From positions 17,998,136 to 18,062,135 of the forward strand of contig NC_083608.1 in the NCBI RefSeq assembly GCF_029168945.1: a stretch of DNA of 64,000 bases, given 5' to 3'. This DNA comes from Cannabis sativa. Its lineage: Eukaryota > Streptophyta > Magnoliopsida > Rosales > Cannabaceae. A model generated the notes under the pieces. That model ran no database searches and was not told the DNA's origin. It saw nothing but the letters and a program-made list of their open reading frames with translations. The position numbers and the translations under genes were made by a program. Each line of letters starts with the position of its first letter. Positions within the stretch are counted from its first letter, which is position 1. Shown piece after piece: positions 1-11,006 of the stretch.

Positions 1-1617
1 TGATGTGTTGTACGTTACATGCAAGGCTCCAGATTGTAAATGGAGATTGAGGGGGAGGAAGAAGATGCATTCTGACAACTTTGAGGTCACTGTATTTCAC
101 AATGAACACACATGTAACTTGAATGCGAGACGTTCAGATCACCGTCAAGCAGCACCATGGGTAGTTGGCCACCTTATTAAGGGGAAGTACACCCAAGACG
201 GAACTAAGTACAAGGCTAAAGACATACAGAGGGACATGTTTGACAACTACGGTATCAGTATGAGTTATGTGAAGGCGTGGAGGTGCAGGGAGATGGGACT
301 TACGTATGCTAGGGGTACGCACGAGTTTTCATACATGAAGCTTCACGGGTACTTGTACATGCTTTGGAACGAAGAATCCGGTACCATTACCGACTTGTAC
401 TTAGAGGATGAGCGGTTCGAAGTCTTGTTTTATATCACTCGGTGCATGTAGAAGGGGCTTTTCTTTTTGTCGTCCTGTTTTGAGTATCGATGGCACCTTC
501 TTGAAGACGAAGTACGGCGGTATAATGTTAGTTCTTTGTGGCATACGATGCGAACAACCAATTGTTGCGGTTGCTTATGGTATCGTTGACGGTGAGAATA
601 ACGACTCTGGACGTATTTCTTACGAAGTTGAGGGTAGCAATTGGCGTGGTTGAGAACTTAGTGTTTGTGTCAGATAGGCATCAAAGCATTGATCATGTTG
701 TTGAACTCGTTTTTCCCGAAGCAGTCCACTGTGCATGCTATCACCACATTGTTATGAACGTGAACGCCAAATTCAAGACTGATGCTTTTCACAACCAAAT
801 ATATAATGTTGCTTACGCATGGTCGAAGACTGAATGCGATAGAGAGTTCGAGAAGCTTAGAAAGATGAATCCGGCCATCGCTGCATATGTGGAGAGTATA
901 GGGTTTGAGAAGTGGGCTCACCCTTATTGTTTGGGCGATAGATACAACATCATGACGAGCAACGCTGCTGAAAGCTTCAATAGTGTCACAGAAGAGTTCA
1001 GGAAATATCCAATAACTACTTTGGTTGAATTTATCAGGTTCACACTCCAATCGTGGTTCGCTGATCGCCTCGAAAATGCTGACAAATGTGCCACCCCTTT
1101 GGCCACGCTCTTCGAAAAAAACTTGGCAAAAATTCATGAAAATGCAAGGTACAGGCGCGTCCAACGAAATGGAGCCAATTTGTATAACGTTGGTAGGGGA
1201 CCTAACGGTGAAAGAGGTGGTGATGTGAATCTAGTTGAAAAAACATGCACCTGCGGCGTGTTCACGTTATTGAAACTCCCTTGCCTTCATGCATGTGCCG
1301 CGGCATTGAAAACGAACACAAGTGTGTACACGCTTTGCTCACCTTATTATTCAAAAGAAACGTGGAGGAAGATTTACGATGATACCATCAATCTCGCTGG
1401 TGACGAGGATGATTGGGTTCTCCCAGAACACATCAAGAATATGAAAGTTGGGGTACCTGTGGAAAAGAAGCCTGTAGGTCGTCCAAGAAAAAGCAACGCT
1501 GGAAGAAGACGGGAGAACCGTTTCTGTGCGAGTGATAAAAAAGGTTCTGTACCACGAAACTGCAGCCGCTGTGGTGCTTCAGGCCACAACAGAGCAACAT
1601 GCAAAGCCCGCATCTGA
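1..1617 (+). pseudogene. mudrA-like: MuDR/MULE transposase, frameshifted
   Basis: This is a MULE transposase relic missing its N terminus at the window edge. In order, three frames show: the MuDR DNA-binding region (5-451), the start of the DDE catalytic core with a SIDGTFLK block near 487-510, the second catalytic block VFVSDRHQSI near 661-690, and then the rest of the MULE domain. A SWIM zinc finger follows (CxC ... CxH, about 1243-1295). The end is a CCHC knuckle (CSRCGASGHNRATC, about 1561-1602), with the stop at 1615-1617. The frame shifts between about 410 and 435, where the first frame ends early, and again near 606-612. SWIM plus C-terminal knuckle is the usual MULE architecture. Convergent with the Ulp1 gene, with about 260 bp between them. 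Confidence 0.85.
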
Positions 1618-1879
1618 GGCGTCTTGTACGTATTCGTTGGGAAATTTGATATATTGTAATGACGCATATTTTGTCATAGTTATTTTTGTTGAGGTTGAAT
1701 ATTTTTCAAATATTTTAATTATTTTTAGGTTTAATAGTTATTTTTGTTGAATAATGTTGATATTTTATATTTGAAACCACGTATAATTATCAAAATTTGA
1801 ACGAAAAGAAAATCTATATATACATAACTGTAATGTTAATTACACAAAATATACAATGTCCCAATAATTAAAAATATAA

Positions 1880-4745
1880 TCAGCCGACATTTTGGTAAAA
1901 TAAATCGACACACCACCGTTGACGAAACATGGCTATCCGGTCTGGCGTCACATCGGTCAATCCACGCTGCATCATGAGATGCTCCACATACTCAATGCAA
2001 TACACGCCACAATCACCACTAAATGCAAAATAAAATGTAAAGTCAGTCTAACGTAAAACATATTTTAATACTATAGTACTTTTTTATCGCTATGTACAGT
2101 TGCTGACTTCGGAACTAAGTCGTGAGTGGCTCGACTCGCGTGCATTTTTGGAAGCACCGTGATGTCACCGTTAGCTAACGCCATGATCTGGTTGTTATGT
2201 GGAAATTCCCCGGTTGCAAGGATTAGCGAGGGCAGCAGTTCTGACCAAACCTTCAAGATGGGTTCCATGGCGGTCCAATGACAGACGCTGGAATCACAGT
2301 CGTAGACATTAATTTTCCACAGCTCTATGTCCACTTCAACTGTGACCCAGTGTCTTGCCGTGGGAAGGTGCAGAACGAAGTAAATAAACTCGTTACCCCT
2401 CCATCTCTCAAAGACTTGGGACTGTAATTACAGAGAACAACGAAACAATTAACAAACCATAATAATCTTCCCAAACAATTAACATTTAAAATCTTACTAA
2501 AACAATACCTTATGAAACCCTGTGCAGTAGTCCAGGATATATTCCTCCCATTTAAAGTTTTTCCTCGGACCCTTGTGGCTCGTCCATGCACTGCTGATCA
2601 TGGCGGTCACGAATGTGGAGAGAATGATACCCTTCTGAGGAAATGTCAGTGGATAGTCGGTGCGTCGCCTCCTCAGCATATGCATTGCTGCATCTATATG
2701 CTGCCAATAAACGGAAATGTCAGTTACACAAAAAAATATATTAATTGCACATAAAGTTGTAAAGTGAAGTAATATTATAAAATACTTTACTTACGTCATC
2801 TGTAAGCCATTCCTTTGGTGTGAGCATTATCCAAAAGAATCCTGGACCGTAATCACCACTTCTCAAATCCCGAAGTCGGTGGTTCGGAATGAGTCCAACA
2901 CACCACTTTCGGAAAGTGGTTAACAATTTCTCGTCCGGTGGCTCCAGGGGATCAAAAGTCGAAGATGGCCTATGTCTCCTCTTCATCTCCGTATAGTCAC
3001 GAACCATACAGGAGGCTTTCTCTTCCTCTTCCGACTCTTAACCACTGCAGGTTGTGCCTCTATGGACAGAATCTCACCCTGCGACTCGGTGTCATGTACA
3101 TGGATAAGAGGTTGTGCCTCGATCGGAGTCGCTGGAGCTCCCTCATAAGGATCGTAATCGTCGGGGAAGACCTCATCCTCTTCTACTGGGGGTGAAGCGG
3201 TGGTGGTGGGGTAGATGGATCTGCTTGGGGCCTCCGTGCCGAAGCCGTCGTTGGCGGACGATTCAACATGGCCAATATGTCTACCGAGGCTGCTCCATAA
3301 TTACGTTCGACCACCCTTCAGCTCTACATGGCTGGTCTCGTATGCCTTCTTCAGCTCGACATGAGCAGCATACAGACCCTGAGTGTCACCCTCGATCCTA
3401 TCCAACCGAGCCACTAAATCAGTGTACTCGGCACCCCGAACGCCTGATGAAGATGGTGCACTGGGCTGAGGTTCTGAACCAGTGGCCTGAAAATATATAT
3501 ATCAAAAAAATACGGTAAGCATACGATAATTCCACAATGTAACAAATATCACAAAACAAAAATAATAAAAAATGAAGACATAAAAAAAAGTTCCAAAAAT
3601 TGGTACTCGAGTGTCTCTTTCCCGAGTGTACGGGACACGAGTCTACGGTACTGACTACTGCCTCGGCCTCTGTGTCATCCACGGCATCATCAACCGTGTT
3701 CTCCACACCATCGTAAGAAATTGTCCTCACAAATGCCTCCTCCTCTGTCCGTGGAAGGAGCCCCTTCACCACTTCCAGTTCTCGTTTATGGTTTAACAAA
3801 TATCAAAATAAAACCATTTAGCATTTATTACAAGCATTTATGTTAAATAATTATTCGAACATAAGTGAAAATCATACCGTCTAGAAAATAATGCGGCCGA
3901 CGTCTTTCTTCCTAATATCGCCTTTGCTCGTCCGGCTAAGCATCACAGGGGAACCGAATCCCGTGGTTCGTGCCATACCTCTTGCCAACCTCCAAAATGG
4001 CCTCGTACGCCCAATATTGGACTGCGGGTGCGAAGCCATATCTCGTGTATTTGCACTCGTGTTTGAACATCCGAACTCGGCTTCTTCTCGTAGTTGGCCT
4101 TGTTTCAACATGTCTTTACGAAGCGAGTGCATGAGTCTGGCGAATGAGTGCTTCCCCCAAGGAATCCGGAAGAAGAACTCGAGGTCTTCCACATATCTAA
4201 TGATGTGAGGCGTGATCAGCGCGTTGGCCTCGCGGCCCAGAAGCACTGACTCCACAAACAAGCACAAGCCGAGCTTGTACAAGTCTTCGGGTTACGGCGG
4301 TTGTGAGCGAAGTTGGAGTGCTTCTGTCTTCACACTATCAGACCGGTTGAAATATTTGTTGATCAATCGGTCTGACCCCGAGCGCGCGACTGCGCGGCCT
4401 TCTCCTCTTCGTTGGCCCCGAGGAGAAGTCCAAACCCGTAATGAGTGCAAACTCCAGCACCCCGAATCGGACCTCCTTCCGACCAACATAAAACCTCATC
4501 CTCAACTCCTCCTGAGCACCCACTTTCATTTTGTGGAGCATCAGCTGGTGAAATAACACCGAGGAGAATGTCAGTGGTACGGCATTCCAGAAGCTCCCGA
4601 AACGGCTTTCCTTCGCCGTGTTGTTAAGGTTGAACTCCTCAAACCGAGCTTTAATTTTGGCAAAAATTCCAGTGCCCCTATATGTGACGCGGCCAGTGAA
4701 ATGCTCGGGTCTTTGGAATAATGAGTACGGGAGCCATACGAAAAA
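1880..4745 (-). CDS. DUF1985-Ulp1 (C48) cysteine protease gene carried by the MULE, probably degraded
   Basis: Minus-strand, intron-containing gene. Its first coding part (about 4745-3881) is a DUF1985 domain in two frames, including blocks such as FTGRVTYRGTGIFAKIKARF and LYKLGLCLFVESVLLGREAN. A basic linker precedes a Ulp1/SENP-like peptidase domain in exons at about 3007-2780, 2690-2511, 2423-2075 and 2018-1880. The catalytic triad is visible: His in ARHWVTVEV (about 2357), Asp in VYDCD (about 2305), Cys in GDCGVYCIEY (about 2011). Splice donors fit at about 2796 (GTAAGT) and 2511 (GTATTG), and acceptors at about 2424 and 2019. The reading frame breaks near 4390 and 4300, and the last donor/acceptor pair is one base out of phase, so the copy may be inactive. 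C48 peptidases remove SUMO; the natural substrate of MULE-borne members is not established. Exon borders are approximate. Confidence 0.7.
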
Positions 4746-4784
4746 ACAAAAAACAAATCAATATAAGCGCCACAAAAATTTAAA

Positions 4785-5380
4785 AAATAGTCGACATAAC
4801 ATCGACATCATGTCGATATTCTGTCGACATTATCAAACGATAAGTATACAAAAAAATTTGGTCGACAAACAGTCGACATACTGTCGACATGTAGTCGACA
4901 TTATCACAGAAACAGTTTAAAATAACATTGTGGACAACATGTCGACAATCTGTCGACATCCTGTCGACATGTTGTCGACATTATCAAACATATGTCAACT
5001 ACATAACAATAGTCGACAAGATATCGACATAAGGTAGATATCCTATCGATATTATAGACCTCCACTTTTATTCCAAATAAGGTCGACATCCGATCGACAT
5101 ACCAATGATATCCTATCGACATACACTAACATATATCAACTACATAAAATAGTCGACAAGATATCGACATAAGGTAGATATCCTATCGATATTATAGACC
5201 TCCACTTTTACTCCAAATAAGGTCGACATCCTATCGACATACCAATGATATCCTATCGACATACACTAACAACACAGACTCAAACACTTCCAATCTTGTC
5301 GACATTATATCGATAACCTATAAACAGAAACCTATATATGTCGATATCCTATCGATATCCTATCGACATTTCATCGATAA
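4785..5380. repeat. GTCGAC/ATCGAT-rich short-motif repeat region
   Basis: About 600 bp densely filled with TCGACAT, GTCGACA and TCGATAT words separated by irregular AT-rich spacers. Many words are self-complementary (TGTCGACA, ATCGAT). Spacing is not constant, so this is neither a classical satellite nor a CRISPR array. It falls in the putative first intron of the Ulp1-like gene within the MULE. Confidence 0.8.
4990..5270. repeat. 141-bp direct tandem duplication
   Basis: Unit 4990-5130 is repeated at 5131-5270 (141 and 140 bp) with only a few differences. Both units run from ATAT(G/A)TCAACTACATAA to CGACATACACTAAC. It is a local duplication inside the GTCGAC-rich block. Confidence 0.85.
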
Positions 5381-5544
5381 CTACGTAAAAACACACAAAC
5401 ACCATTGAAACATATCCAACATATACAACCTATCACAAGAAAGAGCACAAAATATACAAAAATTCCACTAATTTCAACAGCATGCAATATTTCACATCCA
5501 AATCTATTAAAAAATTAATTTTTTTTTGAAAAAGAAAAACTTAC

Positions 5545-5905
5545 CTTTGACTGAGCTTTGTGGTGGTGGCGACGGTCCGTGGTTGTGGTGGCGATGGCCT
5601 GTGTTGGGTTTGGACGAGCACGAATGCGGCGACGGCTGTGTTGGCGGCCGTTCGTGGTGGTTTTCACGAGCACGGGTCGAATTCAAGACCGAGATAGATA
5701 GAGAGAGAGAGGGAAAAATCGAGTGGGAAGAAGAGGGTTGTTGGGTTCGGCGTCTGCGTGGTCGTCGTCGTCGGGTTAGATTTCGTTGTTCGGTTGTTTT
5801 GTTTTTGGGCAGGGACGAAGAGGAAAAGTCGGAGAGAGAGTGGGAAAGACAGAGAGAGAGGGAAACACAGAGTGGGAAAGAGAGAGTGGGAAAATTAAAT
5901 GGAAG
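5545..5905 (-). other. Putative 5' untranslated exon of the Ulp1-like gene
   Basis: Read on the minus strand this segment begins with CT-rich blocks (TTTCCCACTCTCTCTTTCCC type, 5905-5690), as in many plant 5' UTRs, and ends at a consensus splice donor (CAAAG/GTAAGT, GT at 5544-5543). An open frame on the plus strand (5526-5927) is low-complexity and is better explained as the shadow of this exon. It points toward the DUF1985-Ulp1 coding exons about 0.8 kb downstream. The next acceptor near 4750 was not fixed precisely. Confidence 0.45.
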
Positions 5906-6014
5906 GGGTATTTTGGGTAGAATTTGAAAATAGTGGAATTGTTTTGTATAAATTAGTAAGGGGTATAAAATTTGATATAAGATATATTATTAAGGGCAAA
6001 AATTGAAATTTCCC

Positions 6015-6103
6015 AAAAAATTTTAGCAAGAAAACAAAAGGAGAAGATGTAATAATTTGTCCAATCAATTGTTTAGAAAAAAATAAATTAGTTTTATTTA
6101 TTA
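6015..6103. other. Short AT-rich spacer between the MULE end and the LTR element
   Basis: About 90 bp of AT-rich DNA with no coding sign, ending in the 5-bp target duplication (TGTTC, 6104-6108) of the Tat-lineage element. Confidence 0.6.
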
Positions 6104-6108
6104 TGTTC
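6104..6108. repeat. Target site duplication TGTTC, left copy
   Basis: TGTTC immediately precedes the left LTR and matches 30534-30538 exactly. Confidence 0.93.
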
Positions 6109-6888
6109 TGTTGATCGAGATTTTCGGCAACTATTAAAATATGATTATAGTAGTGAGCTGTAAGAAAGCGAGATGAGGATTTTTACGTGGTTGGGGCGTT
6201 AATGAGCCTTAGTCCACGAGTCTTTGTTATTAATGGACGTATTTAATACAGATTCCACACTTGAGGGAAGGTTGTCCTCATAAATACAGAGAATGTTCTT
6301 GGTGAGTATTTGCTCTTCTTGCTTATTTGCAACCCAAGATTCTCGACCCCATTAAATGAGCTTTGAGGGGGTATTTATAGTGTTTTGGTGGGGTAATCCC
6401 TAGAATTGTTCTTACAAACGTATCTGTAAGTATCCATAAAGTTGGGTATTCCCAATGAATATACCATGGGTGATGCATGGTCAAATCCCTAGGTGCTGTA
6501 GGGTTTTTATGAGGAATGTCCTTTTTGCCTTGTGATTGACGCGACTCTTCGCAGAGTAGCCGTCGCTAGACTTAAATGATCATTACTGTGGCGCTGCTGT
6601 TTGGGGGTTGTGCCGTCAGACTTTATTGCGTGTTACAGTCCCAACACGCTTCCTCCCATGCGGCATTAAATGCGACTTGATTGCTCAGGAGAGGCCTGAC
6701 ACATCCCGGAGAGGCTTCGTCCTATGCGAGCTTCTGGGAGTACCTTGTACTCCGGGTGCCTCCTCCGGGACCTATGCCCAGGGTGCTCCCTTGTGGCGTA
6801 CAAAGACTTATCAAATATTTACAAGTTATCTGATCCACGTGTCCCTATTCGACTGGTCCACGTATTTTGGGCGAATTCAGGGGCAACA
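6109..6888 (-). repeat. 3' LTR of the Tat-lineage element
   Basis: 780 bp, TG...CA termini, nearly identical to 29753-30533. On the minus strand a TATA-like CTATAAATA lies at 6380-6372. Open frames inside it (for example 6608-6922) recur in the other LTR and are not genes. Confidence 0.95.
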
Positions 6889-6900
6889 TTTACCCCCAAG
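6889..6900 (-). promoter_or_regulatory. Polypurine tract of the Tat-lineage element
   Basis: Directly before the 3' LTR the minus strand reads CTTGGGGGTAAA, in the position and of the composition expected for the plus-strand DNA primer. Confidence 0.65.
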
Positions 6901-6941
6901 CCTTGTTTACTTGGAAAAATAAACCAAGGCTTGCTTAGGTG

Positions 6942-7128
6942 CCTCCGGTTGACTCCTCGGTTCCCTGGCTCAAGCCCAGAGCGCGTGAGGGCACATTTAA
7001 TGATGACATTTAATGCGGCGATTCGCTTTTTGCCGAGATGTCTCCGGCTGCCTCCTCGGTTTCTTGACACGAGCTTGGGGCGCGTGAGGGTGTGTCTAAT
7101 GATGGCATTAAATGCAGCGATTCGCTTT
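6942..7128. repeat. ~100-bp imperfect tandem duplication upstream of the antisense promoter
   Basis: Units 6942-7029 and 7042-7128 share CTCCGG..., CCTCGGTT, GCGCGTGAGGG and GCGATTCGCTTT in the same order. They lie between the 3' LTR and the plus-strand TATA box at 7321. Confidence 0.75.
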
Positions 7129-7320
7129 CCTGCAGAGGTCGATTCGTTTCATGCCCTTTGATTGATGCGGCGCATTAATGGTGTCAGACGGATACTCAAA
7201 CGTTTCCACCGCCTTTATGGCAGCTCGATCTGATCCGTTGATCTTTGGGTATTCGAATCGTACATCTCCCCCACCGTACGATTAGTAGGTGGTGACGCCT
7301 GTTCCTCATGCACTTTTGCC

Positions 7321-7327
7321 TATAAAA
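7321..7327 (+). promoter_or_regulatory. TATA box of the antisense gene
   Basis: TATAAAA within CCTATAAAAGCC, followed by a C/T-rich leader. The leader (about 7350-7432) continues directly at 19513 once the nested insertion and one copy of its target duplication are ignored. The reading direction matches the antisense gene at 20077-23053. Confidence 0.6.
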
Positions 7328-7427
7328 GCCACCATCTTTCCTTCATTTTGGTTACTTTCCATTCCTTGCCATGTTTGCTCGAATTTCCTAGAGAGAAAAT
7401 TCTTCAAAACATCACGAACCGTCCTAA

Positions 7428-7432
7428 CACTT
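7428..7432. repeat. Target site duplication CACTT, left copy
   Basis: CACTT precedes LTR 1 and equals 19508-19512. Confidence 0.92.
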
Positions 7433-8686
7433 TGTTAGGTTATAATTAACCTATATTTCGGGTCTTTAAAGTTAGCATTATCTCGTCTATTGGTGTCTTT
7501 TGGAGCAGTTTTACGCTTGATTTTCATTATTTCAGGTTCCCGGGGTGTTAAAGTTCGAATTCAGTCAAATGGCGAAAAACTGGGACAAACTTGAAAAAAA
7601 TTAGAAAATTCGGTTCCTGAAGCATCAGTAGTCGCGACCTCCAGAGAGCCAGGTCGCGACCCTTTTTCCTGGTCGCGACCCTGGTCGCGACTTCGTAAGA
7701 TAGGCAGAAACTCGGTTTTTCGAGTTTTGCCTGTAGTCGCGACCAGCTTAAATGCTAGTCGCGACTATGTACGGAAATCGCAGATTTGACCTAATTTTGA
7801 TTTTTCACTCAATTGGAGGCTCACCACTCATCCCTATATAAGGAATACGACATTGAAGGTCAGATCTAAGCAAAAACAGACCTAATAGTGGAGGCAAAGT
7901 GGAGAGGAAGCTATCTTGAAGACCCGGAGCGATACCACCTTCTAGTTTCTTTCTTTTACCCTTTTTATTCATCTTTATGTTTGTTTTTATTTCTGAATTA
8001 ATCATGGATGTTTTTAGAGTTATTATGAACTAAATTTCCCAATAAGGGAGGATGATGATTGTTGTTTAAGTTTATGCCTAGTTAATAAAATAATTGCCAT
8101 TCCTTCATCTTATGTGTGAATACTATCTCTATTTGTGTTGAATCTCATGTGTAAGCTTGATCACCTTTTACATGCTCTATGATCCTAATTCGAAATCTGA
8201 AAAGTGAGAATTAGGAATGCTAAAATTTGGATAGTCTAGGTTTTGATGTAAAACGAAAGTATTTACATAGCCTAGTGACCAATAGATTATTGCTTAATCT
8301 TGATTTTGTGTTGATCTAATTAAGAAGTTAATTAGAGAACATATTATTTAGAACCTAAAAGATGCGAAAAGAGTTAGGTTAATTTATAATCTTGTCTTTC
8401 ACATTGAGAAAGAGAATAGTAATTAGCATTAACAATTGGGTAATTAAATCAACAGGATTCTTTTCCCTAAATATTCATCCATAATTAATTACACTTTTTA
8501 TTATTATTATCCTGCTTTTTAATTTTTAGTTATTTAATTATTCGACCTTATTATTGATTCTGCCAAATAGAAACAAGAATTCAATTGATTGGTACTTAGC
8601 TACAGTCCTCATGGGAACGATCTCACTTACCTGAGTATTACTTGTTAAAACGATACGTATACTTGCGAGTTGGATTTATCACAACA
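7433..8686 (+). repeat. LTR 1 of the array
   Basis: 1254 bp. Contains six GTCGCGAC octamers (7631-7765) and a TATA box TATATAA at 7835-7841. A plus-strand transcript would start shortly after and run into the gag-like frame. Confidence 0.95.
7631..7765. repeat. Cluster of six GTCGCGAC palindromes in the LTR
   Basis: Exact octamers at 7631, 7653, 7672, 7684, 7736 and 7758, about 70-200 bp upstream of the LTR TATA box. Matching clusters lie in LTRs 2-4. Placement in U3 suggests a regulatory or structural role, but none is known to me. Confidence 0.8.
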
Positions 8687-8692
8687 AGTTTT

Positions 8693-8710
8693 TGGCGCCG
8701 TTGCCGGGGA
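8693..8710 (+). promoter_or_regulatory. Primer binding site (tRNA-Asp), copy 1
   Basis: TGGCGCCGTTGCCGGGGA, complementary to the 3' end of plant tRNA-Asp(GTC), six bases after LTR 1. This primer site is typical of Athila-group elements. Confidence 0.9.
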
Positions 8711-8817
8711 CTGTTTTAGTTAATATCAATATAGTTGAATTCTATTCTAATTTGGTTTCTTTTTATTTAAGTTTATAAATGTTTTACTTATGAGTTTGAA
8801 CTGCAAGATAAATCCAG

Positions 8818-9768
8818 ATGCTATATCTTGAGGATTTTGTCCAACAACACAATGAACCATTCTATTCTGCTTGGAGGAGATTTAAAGAGCTTGGAGAGAG
8901 ATGTTATCCCACTTTCTCAAGTGGATGTTTTACATGGCTCTTGTATGATGGACTTAACGATGAAACAAGAAGGTTTGGGTTGATTATGGAGCGAGAGGCA
9001 AGCTGGAGCGCCTTTATTAATGAGAGGCTATGATGTAATAAATCCGTTGAATGATATGGCGATTTTGATTACGATTGGCATTGGAATCCATCACTTCAGG
9101 GTTGGAGTCACCAATACCCACCTTATTGCCCAAATTTATCCCAACAAACTGAAAAAGAGGAGCAACTACTATCACTTCTACAATCACTTCCAGGAGAGAT
9201 TAATCGCTTAACTGACATGGTGAGATCTTTATGTGATAATTCAATGACTCATGATTCAGAATGTAATAACTCCAATGATGAAAGTTATGAGAGTTGTTGG
9301 TACAATGAAGAAGGGTCATTATTTGAATACAAGGAAGATAATGAGCTTACAGTTGAAGATCAAGATCCTTGTGAAAAAGAAATCATTGAATATGAAATCA
9401 TAAGTGAGGGTATGGATAGCCAAGTGCAGAGTGAGCAACAAGAAGAAGGGTTGTTAGATGAAAGTGTTGAAACTGTGACATTGGAGGATGAGGAAGAACA
9501 TGACATCATTGATTCAACTGCATCAATGATATTGACAAACAAAATACCAATGGATCCATATATTTCATCAACACCATATTATATCCTCTACGAGCTACGA
9601 AAGGCTTCTCCCCAAGCTCATCATCGAAAGTCTTGTGTTGTTGGTGCGGCTTTTGGTTCAAACTCATTACATGCCAAGCTTGAGGGCATTTTTAAAAACA
9701 ACTTTCAAGTTGTCCAGCATGATGCTTATTACGGGCGTCAACCGCTTGTTGATGTGGCGCTCAGGTAA
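8818..9768 (+). pseudogene. Gag-like remnant, array copy 1 (frameshifted)
   Basis: Short gag-like region in three overlapping frames (8818-9033, 9020-9211, 9217-9768). The N-terminal part resembles the middle of Athila Gag (YSAWRRFKEL, LLYDGLNDETR, then a loop and DMADFDYDW). The C-terminal half is acidic and unlike anything I recognise. Relative to copies 2 and 3 this copy has small length changes near 8972, 8993, 9001 and 9060, all next to CAG or CTG words, which throw it out of frame. Conversely it lacks the TAG stop that interrupts the other two. No zinc knuckle and no enzymes are present, so any mobility would depend on a helper element. Confidence 0.75.
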
Positions 9769-11006
9769 GTTTCCTTTCCTTTTTCTTTAATGTCACATTG
9801 GGGACAATGTCATATTTAGTTTGGGGAGAGAGATTTAAATTTTTTTTTAAATTTTCTGCATTTTAATTTTCTGTTTTAGTTTTTTTTGTTTTAGTTAAGG
9901 AATGGCAATAAGCTAGAGGATAGTTGTATACTGCTGATTAGTGTGATGTGATACGAAGCGCAAAATAATCCGTGTGCTTGATTTTGTTAACTCTTTGGAT
10001 TAGTTTGGATGCTTAGAAACCTGTGTTTTTCTGCAAATACTCAAGTTGTGAAAATTGTTATAAATGTTTTACTATGGTTTGTGGTAAGATTGACAGGATA
10101 GCTTAGAACTTGCATGTTTATTCTTTTGAGGCGAAATCCTTGATAGTGTTCAATTGGAATATGACTTAGGCATTTGTTGGATAGTTTGAGCCTTTCAAGC
10201 CTACCATAATGTGTATCCCTAGTTACCCTTTTGAGCCTTAACCTGTTGTGTTTCCACCCACTGATTTGACATTTTGCAACCACACTATTAATTTTTATTC
10301 TCACCATGATTATCCGTGATATCATAAGCTATATGATTAGTTTGGGGGAAAAGAAACATTTAGTGTGACGAAATAGTGAGAGGGAGAAAAATTTGTGTAA
10401 GATTGAGAAGGAAAAAAAAAATTGTGTAATTCAATGTCACTGAAAAAAAAAATATGAAAAAAAAAACACAATGAAAAAGTAAAAATATGTGTTCAAAAAA
10501 AAAAGAAAAAAATTTAAATAAATAAATAAAGTATATGATTTCAGTGATGTTGGAAAATAGTAAAGATATCTTCTCTCAATCTTGGTAGATGTGGGAACAC
10601 TATGGGGTATTGAAAAAGAAAAGTAAGAAGCTTGTGGGTTCTGTTTGTGCGCTTATGATATTTTGAGCCAAAATTGTTTTTTTGCCTATCCCTGAATATC
10701 TGAGCCATATTACCTAAACCTTGAAAAGACCTAATGATTCCAAAGAATACTGTCAACATTAGTGGAGAAAGGTAAGCATGCAAGCTTATGAGTTATCGGG
10801 TTGTGGAACTAATGGAAAGAGTAAAACTCTTATAACAATGTTTCACATTTGAGTCGATTGTTGCAGTTGTACATAGTGATTATAGTTGAGCATCCGAGTT
10901 AATTGTTAGAGTTAGTAAGATCAAAATTCTAGTTTATGCAAGGAAGAAAACAGAGCATGAGTCAGCAGTGTAGTGATTATCTGATAGCGTAGTTAGTTTT
11001 TTTTAT
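9769..11006 (+). other. Non-coding 3' part of the array internal region (copies at 9769, 13377, 16981)
   Basis: After the gag-like frame each copy has a T-rich block, a GTCACATTGGGGACAATGTC word followed by TTTGGGGAGAGAG, and then about 1.2 kb with no coherent frame. This includes an A-rich low-complexity stretch (10380-10530 in copy 1). Minus-strand open frames of 80-94 codons here repeat between copies but have no recognisable domain. Confidence 0.6.

Larger units (their letters stand above)
1..6014. mobile_element. Mutator-like element (MULE) with transposase and Ulp1-type passenger gene, partial
   Basis: The window opens inside a Mutator-like DNA transposon. It holds a MuDR-type transposase on the plus strand and, convergent with it, a DUF1985-Ulp1 protease gene on the minus strand. 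MULEs carrying ULP-like genes are known from plants (the Kaonashi type in Arabidopsis, related elements in melon). The right end is placed at 6014, where the minus strand begins GGGAAATTTCAATTTTTGCC, a start typical of Mutator termini; other Mutator-type MITEs in this window also begin GGGAAA or GGGTAA. The left end and the second copy of the 9-bp target duplication lie outside the window, so the boundary at 6014 is inferred. The transposase has at least two frame breaks, so this copy is probably not autonomous. Confidence 0.7.

Noticed and set aside
4785..5380. Possible CRISPR-like array
   Set aside because: Plant DNA, irregular spacing, words of 6-8 bp and no unique equal-length spacers.
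5526..5927. 133-codon plus-strand open frame (Trp/Gly/Arg-rich)
   Set aside because: Low-complexity composition and a perfect minus-strand splice donor at its edge fit a 5' UTR exon on the other strand better.
6608..7161. Open frames of 104 and 145 codons on the plus strand
   Set aside because: The first lies wholly inside the LTR and recurs at 30253; the second starts in the LTR and runs through the duplicated block. No domain.
10041..10783. Minus-strand frames of 94 and 80 codons, recurring in each array copy
   Set aside because: Recurrence comes from the array itself; composition is non-coding and no domain is visible.
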